Positions 60,543 through 64,000 of a DNA stretch of 64,000 nucleotides are shown in pieces. A model generated the notes under the pieces. The model searched no databases, was not told the DNA's origin, and saw nothing but the letters and a program-made list of their open reading frames with translations. How positions within the stretch are numbered: the stretch's first letter is position 1; every line of letters begins with the position of its first letter. Origin of the DNA: Erwinia aphidicola (GTDB lineage: Bacteria > Pseudomonadota > Gammaproteobacteria > Enterobacterales > Enterobacteriaceae); contig NZ_JACXBP010000001.1 of NCBI RefSeq assembly GCF_014773485.1, positions 558,001 to 622,000 of the forward strand. The letters run 5' to 3'. The position numbers and the translations under genes are program-made.

Positions 60543-61541
60543 TTATCTCCTTGCTGCCAGGGCGACAACCTGCTCGTAAGCACGGCCGCTGCGGATGGTT
60601 TCCAGCGCCTGCTGAGCATTTTGTCGCAAATCTTCATGGCCAAAAATTTTCAGCAACAGGGCGACGTTGGCCGCCACGGCTTCTTCATGAGCCAGCTCGC
60701 CATTACCCTGGAGTAAACGCGCCAGAATGTCACGATTTTCTTCCGGCGTGCCCCCGGCCAGCGCCTCCTGCGGATGGCTGCTCAGACCGAAGTCCTCCGC
60801 CGTCAGCTGGTAGCTGGTGATGTCACCGTCGCGCAGCTCCGCCACGTGGGTTGCGCTGTGCAGCGCCACTTCATCCATGCCGCCACCGTGCACTACGGCA
60901 GCGCGCTGATAGCCCAGCACTTTTAGCGTTTGCGCTACCGGCAACACCAGCTCCGGGCTGTAAACGCCAATCACCGCCAGCGGCGGACGCGCCGGGTTGA
61001 TCAGCGGGCCGAGCACGTTAAAGATAGTGCGGGTTTTCAGCTCTTTACGTACCGGCATTGCATGGCGGAATCCGCTGTGATACTGCGGCGCAAACAGGAA
61101 GCAGACATTAAGATCGTCCAGCGCCTGGCGTGCTTTCTCCGCCGGAAGATCCAGGCTGATGCCAAAGGCTGCCAGCAAATCTGAAGAACCGGATTTACTC
61201 GAAACGCTGCGGTTGCCGTGCTTGGCAACCTTCAGGCCGCAGGCCGAGGCGACAAACGCGCTGGCGGTCGAGATGTTAATGCTGTTGCTGCCGTCACCGC
61301 CGGTACCGACGATATCGGCAAACGCGTAGTCGGGGCGCGGAAAGGGTTTGGCATCTTCCAGCAGGGCGGTCGCGGCCCCGGCAATCTCCTGCGGCTGCTC
61401 ACCGCGTACTTTCATCGCAATCAGTGCACCTGCCAGCTGGGTAGGTTCCAGCTGCCCGGTGATAATCGCCGAAAACAGCTGGTGGCTCTCAGCCTGCGTC
61501 AGGATCTCAGCCTGAAAGAGTTTTTCCAGAATAGTGTGCAT
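60543..61541 (-). CDS. trpD: Anthranilate phosphoribosyltransferase TrpD
   Basis: Transfers phosphoribose from PRPP to anthranilate. 332 residues, a stand-alone protein. PRPP-binding [20 protein letters not shown] and [11 protein letters not shown] are visible. In E. coli the equivalent domain is fused behind TrpG; here the two are separate, 17 bp apart. Start ATG with AAGGAG. Confidence 0.97.
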   Translation of the reverse strand: MHTILEKLFQAEILTQAESHQLFSAIITGQLEPTQLAGALIAMKVRGEQPQEIAGAATALLEDAKPFPRPDYAFADIVGTGGDGSNSINISTASAFVASACGLKVAKHGNRSVSSKSGSSDLLAAFGISLDLPAEKARQALDDLNVCFLFAPQYHSGFRHAMPVRKELKTRTIFNVLGPLINPARPPLAVIGVYSPELVLPVAQTLKVLGYQRAAVVHGGGMDEVALHSATHVAELRDGDITSYQLTAEDFGLSSHPQEALAGGTPEENRDILARLLQGNGELAHEEAVAANVALLLKIFGHEDLRQNAQQALETIRSGRAYEQVVALAARR

Positions 61542-61558
61542 CTCTTGTAACTCCTTGA

Positions 61559-62137
61559 TTACGCCAGCGCCCAGGCGAGGGTTTGTTCCAGCAGGCGTGC
61601 CCCCTGGGTGGTAAGAATCGATTCCGGATGGAACTGGTAACCGCAGACGCGGTTGGCGTCGTCGCGCACGGCCATCACCATGCCGTTGAAGGTGGCGTTC
61701 ACCGTCAGCCCGGCAGGAATGTTGCTGCCTACCAGCGAGTGGTAGCGGGCTACCGGCAGCGGGTTGCTCAGACCGGCGAACATGCCCTGATCGTCATGGG
61801 TTATCGCAGACGCTTTGCCGTGCAGGATTTCGCCGGCCTGACCGACGTGACCACCGTAGGCTTCCACGATGGCCTGGTGGCCCAGGCAGATGCCGATAAT
61901 CGGCAGGCGGCCGCGTAAGGCGAGCAGCAGCTCCGGCATACAGCCGGCTTCTGACGGCGCGCCCGGGCCTGGCGACAGCATCAGTACCGGATTTTCCATC
62001 TGTTGCAGGCGCTCAATCAGCGTCTGCGCCGGAACATTGTTACGGTAGACCATCACGTTATGGCCGAAGGTGCGTAACTGGTCGACGAGGTTATAGGTAA
62101 AAGAGTCGAAGTTATCGAGCAGCAGAATATCGGCCAT
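61559..62137 (-). CDS. trpG: Anthranilate synthase glutamine amidotransferase TrpG
   Basis: Class I amidotransferase component II of anthranilate synthase, providing ammonia to TrpE. 192 residues. Nucleophile Cys84 (GICLGHQ), His170 and Glu172 (QFHPES) form the triad. Start overlaps the trpE stop in TGATG. The separate gene is a taxon marker excluding the E. coli/Salmonella/Klebsiella group. Confidence 0.98.
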   Translation of the reverse strand: MADILLLDNFDSFTYNLVDQLRTFGHNVMVYRNNVPAQTLIERLQQMENPVLMLSPGPGAPSEAGCMPELLLALRGRLPIIGICLGHQAIVEAYGGHVGQAGEILHGKASAITHDDQGMFAGLSNPLPVARYHSLVGSNIPAGLTVNATFNGMVMAVRDDANRVCGYQFHPESILTTQGARLLEQTLAWALA

Positions 62138-63699
62138 CAGAAAATCTCCTTGCAGTGATGAGCAGTGGCAATGGCGCGCAGAACCGCACGCGCTTTGTTG
62201 CGGCTTTCATCCGCTTCCGCCTGCGGATTGGAATCAAGAACCACGCCGGCACCGGCCTGCACGGTTGCCACGCCATCTTCAACATAGGCGGAGCGGATTA
62301 CGATGCAGGTATCCAGATCCCCGCTGGCGGTAAAGTAGCCCACGGCGCCGCCGTAACTGCCGCGTCGCGTCCCCTCGGCTTTGGCAATCAGCTGCATGGC
62401 GCGTACTTTCGGCGCGCCGCTCAGGGTGCCCATATTCATACAGGCGCGGTAGGCGTGCAGCACGTCGATATCGTTACGCAGCTGGCCGACCACGCGTGAG
62501 ACAAGGTGCATCACGAAGGTGTAGCGGTCCACTTTGGTTAAATCCGCGACATAGCGGGTGCCCGGCTGGCAGATACGCGCCAGGTCGTTGCGCGCCAGGT
62601 CAACCAGCATCAGGTGTTCAGCCATCTCTTTATGATCGGTACGCATCTCAAGCTCGATACGGCTGTCGAGGTCACGGTCCAGCGAACCATCCGCATGACG
62701 TCCGCGCGGGCGGGTTCCGGCAATCGGATAGATTTCAATCTGGTTGCTGCGCGCGTCATATTTCAGCGAGCTTTCCGGAGAGGCACCGAACAGGCTGAAG
62801 TGGCGATCCTGCATAAAGAACATATACGGGCTGGGATTGCTGTTCTTCAGGGTGTCATAGGCGGCCAGCGGCGACGGGCACGGCAGGGAGAAGCGGCGCG
62901 ACGGCACCACCTGGAAGATCTCGCCGACGCGGATCGCTTCCTGCATTTCGCGCACCACCGCGCAGTAGTCTTCATCACTCTGGCTGATGCTCAGGCTCAT
63001 GCTTTCCACTTTCTGCACTGGCAGCGGCGTGGCAGCCTGCTGCATCTGGCTGTGCAGCTGTTCGATGCGGCTTTGCAGGCGCATAAACTCGGACGGCTGG
63101 TGCGTGAACAGGCTGGCCTGCAGGCGTGCGCTCTGCGTCTGATGGTCGATTACCAGCAGGGTTTCAGCGAGGTAAAAACAGTAATCCGGGCAGCGCTGTT
63201 CGTTTTTCAGCGCCGGCAGCGCTTCGAAACCGGCAACCAGGTCGTAAGCGAACAGGCCGCCCAGCAGCACCGCTTCGCGCTCTTCTGCCGGGGCATTCAC
63301 CAACTGTGGGATCAGGCGCAGCGCGTCAAATACCGACAAAGCGCGCAGGTTGGAATCTTCATCCTGGATTTCAGCATTAACGGGAAATACCAGCTCACGC
63401 CCGTCCGGACGCACGTGGTTCTCAACGCTGGCGGGCAGGGCAGCATCCAGCAGCGGTAGCAGAGCACGGCCATTTTCCGACAGCGCCTGCACCTGCACGC
63501 GATTATCCAGCGCGCTGAGACGCAGGGCGCTGTCAACAATCAGCAGGCTTTTCAGGTTGCATTTGCTGTCGACGTCGGCTGATTCCAGCAGCAGTGTTTC
63601 AGTGCGCGCCGCGCAAAGCTGATGAAAGACCGCGGCGGGATCTTCACGATAAGGTGCGTTGCCGGTAATCAACTTCACTGTAGGTTTGGCATTTTGCAT
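62137..63699 (-). CDS. trpE: Anthranilate synthase component I TrpE
   Basis: Chorismate to anthranilate, with feedback inhibition by tryptophan. 520 residues. The N-terminal [11 protein letters not shown] motif is the tryptophan-binding site. The C-terminal chorismate-binding domain has [22 protein letters not shown] and [25 protein letters not shown]. First structural gene behind the trpL leader. Confidence 0.98.
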   Translation of the reverse strand: MQNAKPTVKLITGNAPYREDPAAVFHQLCAARTETLLLESADVDSKCNLKSLLIVDSALRLSALDNRVQVQALSENGRALLPLLDAALPASVENHVRPDGRELVFPVNAEIQDEDSNLRALSVFDALRLIPQLVNAPAEEREAVLLGGLFAYDLVAGFEALPALKNEQRCPDYCFYLAETLLVIDHQTQSARLQASLFTHQPSEFMRLQSRIEQLHSQMQQAATPLPVQKVESMSLSISQSDEDYCAVVREMQEAIRVGEIFQVVPSRRFSLPCPSPLAAYDTLKNSNPSPYMFFMQDRHFSLFGASPESSLKYDARSNQIEIYPIAGTRPRGRHADGSLDRDLDSRIELEMRTDHKEMAEHLMLVDLARNDLARICQPGTRYVADLTKVDRYTFVMHLVSRVVGQLRNDIDVLHAYRACMNMGTLSGAPKVRAMQLIAKAEGTRRGSYGGAVGYFTASGDLDTCIVIRSAYVEDGVATVQAGAGVVLDSNPQAEADESRNKARAVLRAIATAHHCKEIF

Positions 63700-63722
63700 G
63701 TGATGTTCTCTGTTTTTTGCTC

Positions 63723-63813
63723 AAAAAAAAGCCCGCGGTAGGCGGGCTTAAGTATCTGCACTGCGTATTAACCGTGCATGACAGCTTCGCCCGTTCAGGG
63801 TGAAGTGTGCCAC
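63723..63813 (-). promoter_or_regulatory. trp attenuator
   Basis: Alternative stems are readable on the minus strand. The 1:2 stem is CTTCACCC with GGGCGAAG. The 2:3 antiterminator pairs CGGGC...AAG with CTT...GCCCG. The 3:4 terminator AAGCCCGC with GCGGGCTT (63730-63749) is followed by eight T. Segment 1 overlaps the Trp-Trp codons of trpL, so ribosome stalling favours 2:3. Confidence 0.9.
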
Positions 63814-63845
63814 CAACCAGTCATCAGAGAGAATGAATACGTCAT
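63795..63845 (-). CDS. trpL: trp operon leader peptide TrpL
   Basis: A 16-residue peptide, MTYSFSLMTGWWHTSP, with tandem tryptophan codons. It has an AAAGGTG ribosome site and precedes the attenuator stems. It is too short for usual gene finders. Function is to sense charged tRNA-Trp. Confidence 0.93.
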   Translation of the reverse strand: MTYSFSLMTGWWHTSP

Positions 63846-63875
63846 GATACAGACACCTTTGCTTGTGAACTTGCG

Positions 63876-63908
63876 TACTAGTTAACTGGTTCGCGGCAAA
63901 AAAGTCAA
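63876..63908 (-). promoter_or_regulatory. trp promoter and TrpR operator
   Basis: -35 TTGACT (63903-63908) and -10 TTAACT (63880-63885), 17-bp spacer. The -10 lies inside the TrpR operator half-palindrome ACCAGTTAACTAGTACGC, close to the E. coli trp operator. Confidence 0.88.
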
Positions 63909-63978
63909 TACTCTTTTTCCCTCAGTGGCAAATGTCGGTATCATGCAGCGATACTTCCCCGCGTTTTCCGGAGCCGTT

Positions 63979-64000
63979 TTGACAGCAGTCGCCACCTCAG
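63979..64000 (+). CDS. Possible start of yciV/rnm (RNase AM), truncated
   Basis: A TTG codon behind CCGGAG opens a frame reading TAVATS to the window end. E. coli yciV lies divergent from trpL at this position. An ATG at 63943 in the same frame is another possible start. Only seven codons are visible, so identity rests on position. Confidence 0.35.

Overview
This window is chromosomal core DNA of a gammaproteobacterium of the order Enterobacterales, most likely Erwiniaceae (Erwinia or Pantoea type). The evidence is E. coli-like gene content and order throughout, moderately high GC, anthranilate synthase encoded as separate trpG and trpD genes (fused in E. coli), an AmsG/WbaP-type exopolysaccharide initiating transferase, and ERIC repeats. 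No prophage, insertion sequence, integrase, CRISPR array or toxin cassette was seen. The genus is inferred from gene content, not from a marker phylogeny.

Layout. (1) 0-11.3 kb: the end of a ycgN-like gene, dsbB, fadR, ycgB (SpoVR), dadA-dadX (D-alanine catabolism), an MFS drug exporter, a lone wbaP-type glycosyltransferase and the cvrA K+/H+ antiporter. E. coli nhaB is missing between dsbB and fadR. The exporter and wbaP are extra between dadX and cvrA. (2) 11.5-28.8 kb: yeaH-yeaG (with a good sigma-54 promoter), mipA, yeaE, yeaD, gapA, msrB, yeaC, pncA-ansA, sppA, ydjA-selD-topB-ynjH and xthA. This is an E. coli 40-minute block joined here to 26-28-minute blocks. (3) 28.8-29.6 kb: a tandem tRNA-Tyr pair followed by 168-bp repeats that each carry the last 18 nt of the tRNA. 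(4) 29.7-42.1 kb: purU, ychJ, rssA-rssB, then galU followed by ugd and a UDP-glucuronate 4-epimerase-type gene (not found there in E. coli), then hns, tdk, adhE and ychE. (5) 42.7-50.3 kb: the oligopeptide permease operon with two oppA genes, then oppBCDF, ending in a tandem pair of 126-bp ERIC elements. (6) 50.3-57.1 kb: yciU, clsA, yciY, yciI, tonB, yciA, yciB, yciC, ompW and a BON-domain lipoprotein. (7) 57.1-64 kb: the trp operon (trpE, G, D, CF, B, A), with its leader peptide, attenuator and TrpR-type promoter/operator.

Functional links. YcgB, YeaG and YeaH form the PrkA/SpoVR stress-kinase set and lie within 13 kb of each other. FadR controls fatty-acid genes and RssB controls RpoS stability. 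GalU, Ugd and the epimerase form a pathway from glucose-1-phosphate to UDP-glucuronate and UDP-galacturonate for surface polysaccharide, and WbaP would start assembly of such polymers. OppA1 and OppA2 probably share one OppBCDF transporter. The most unusual things are organisational: duplicated oppA, the tRNA-derived repeats, the nucleotide-sugar cluster, the isolated wbaP and the ERIC pair. I did not find a convincing wholly novel system.
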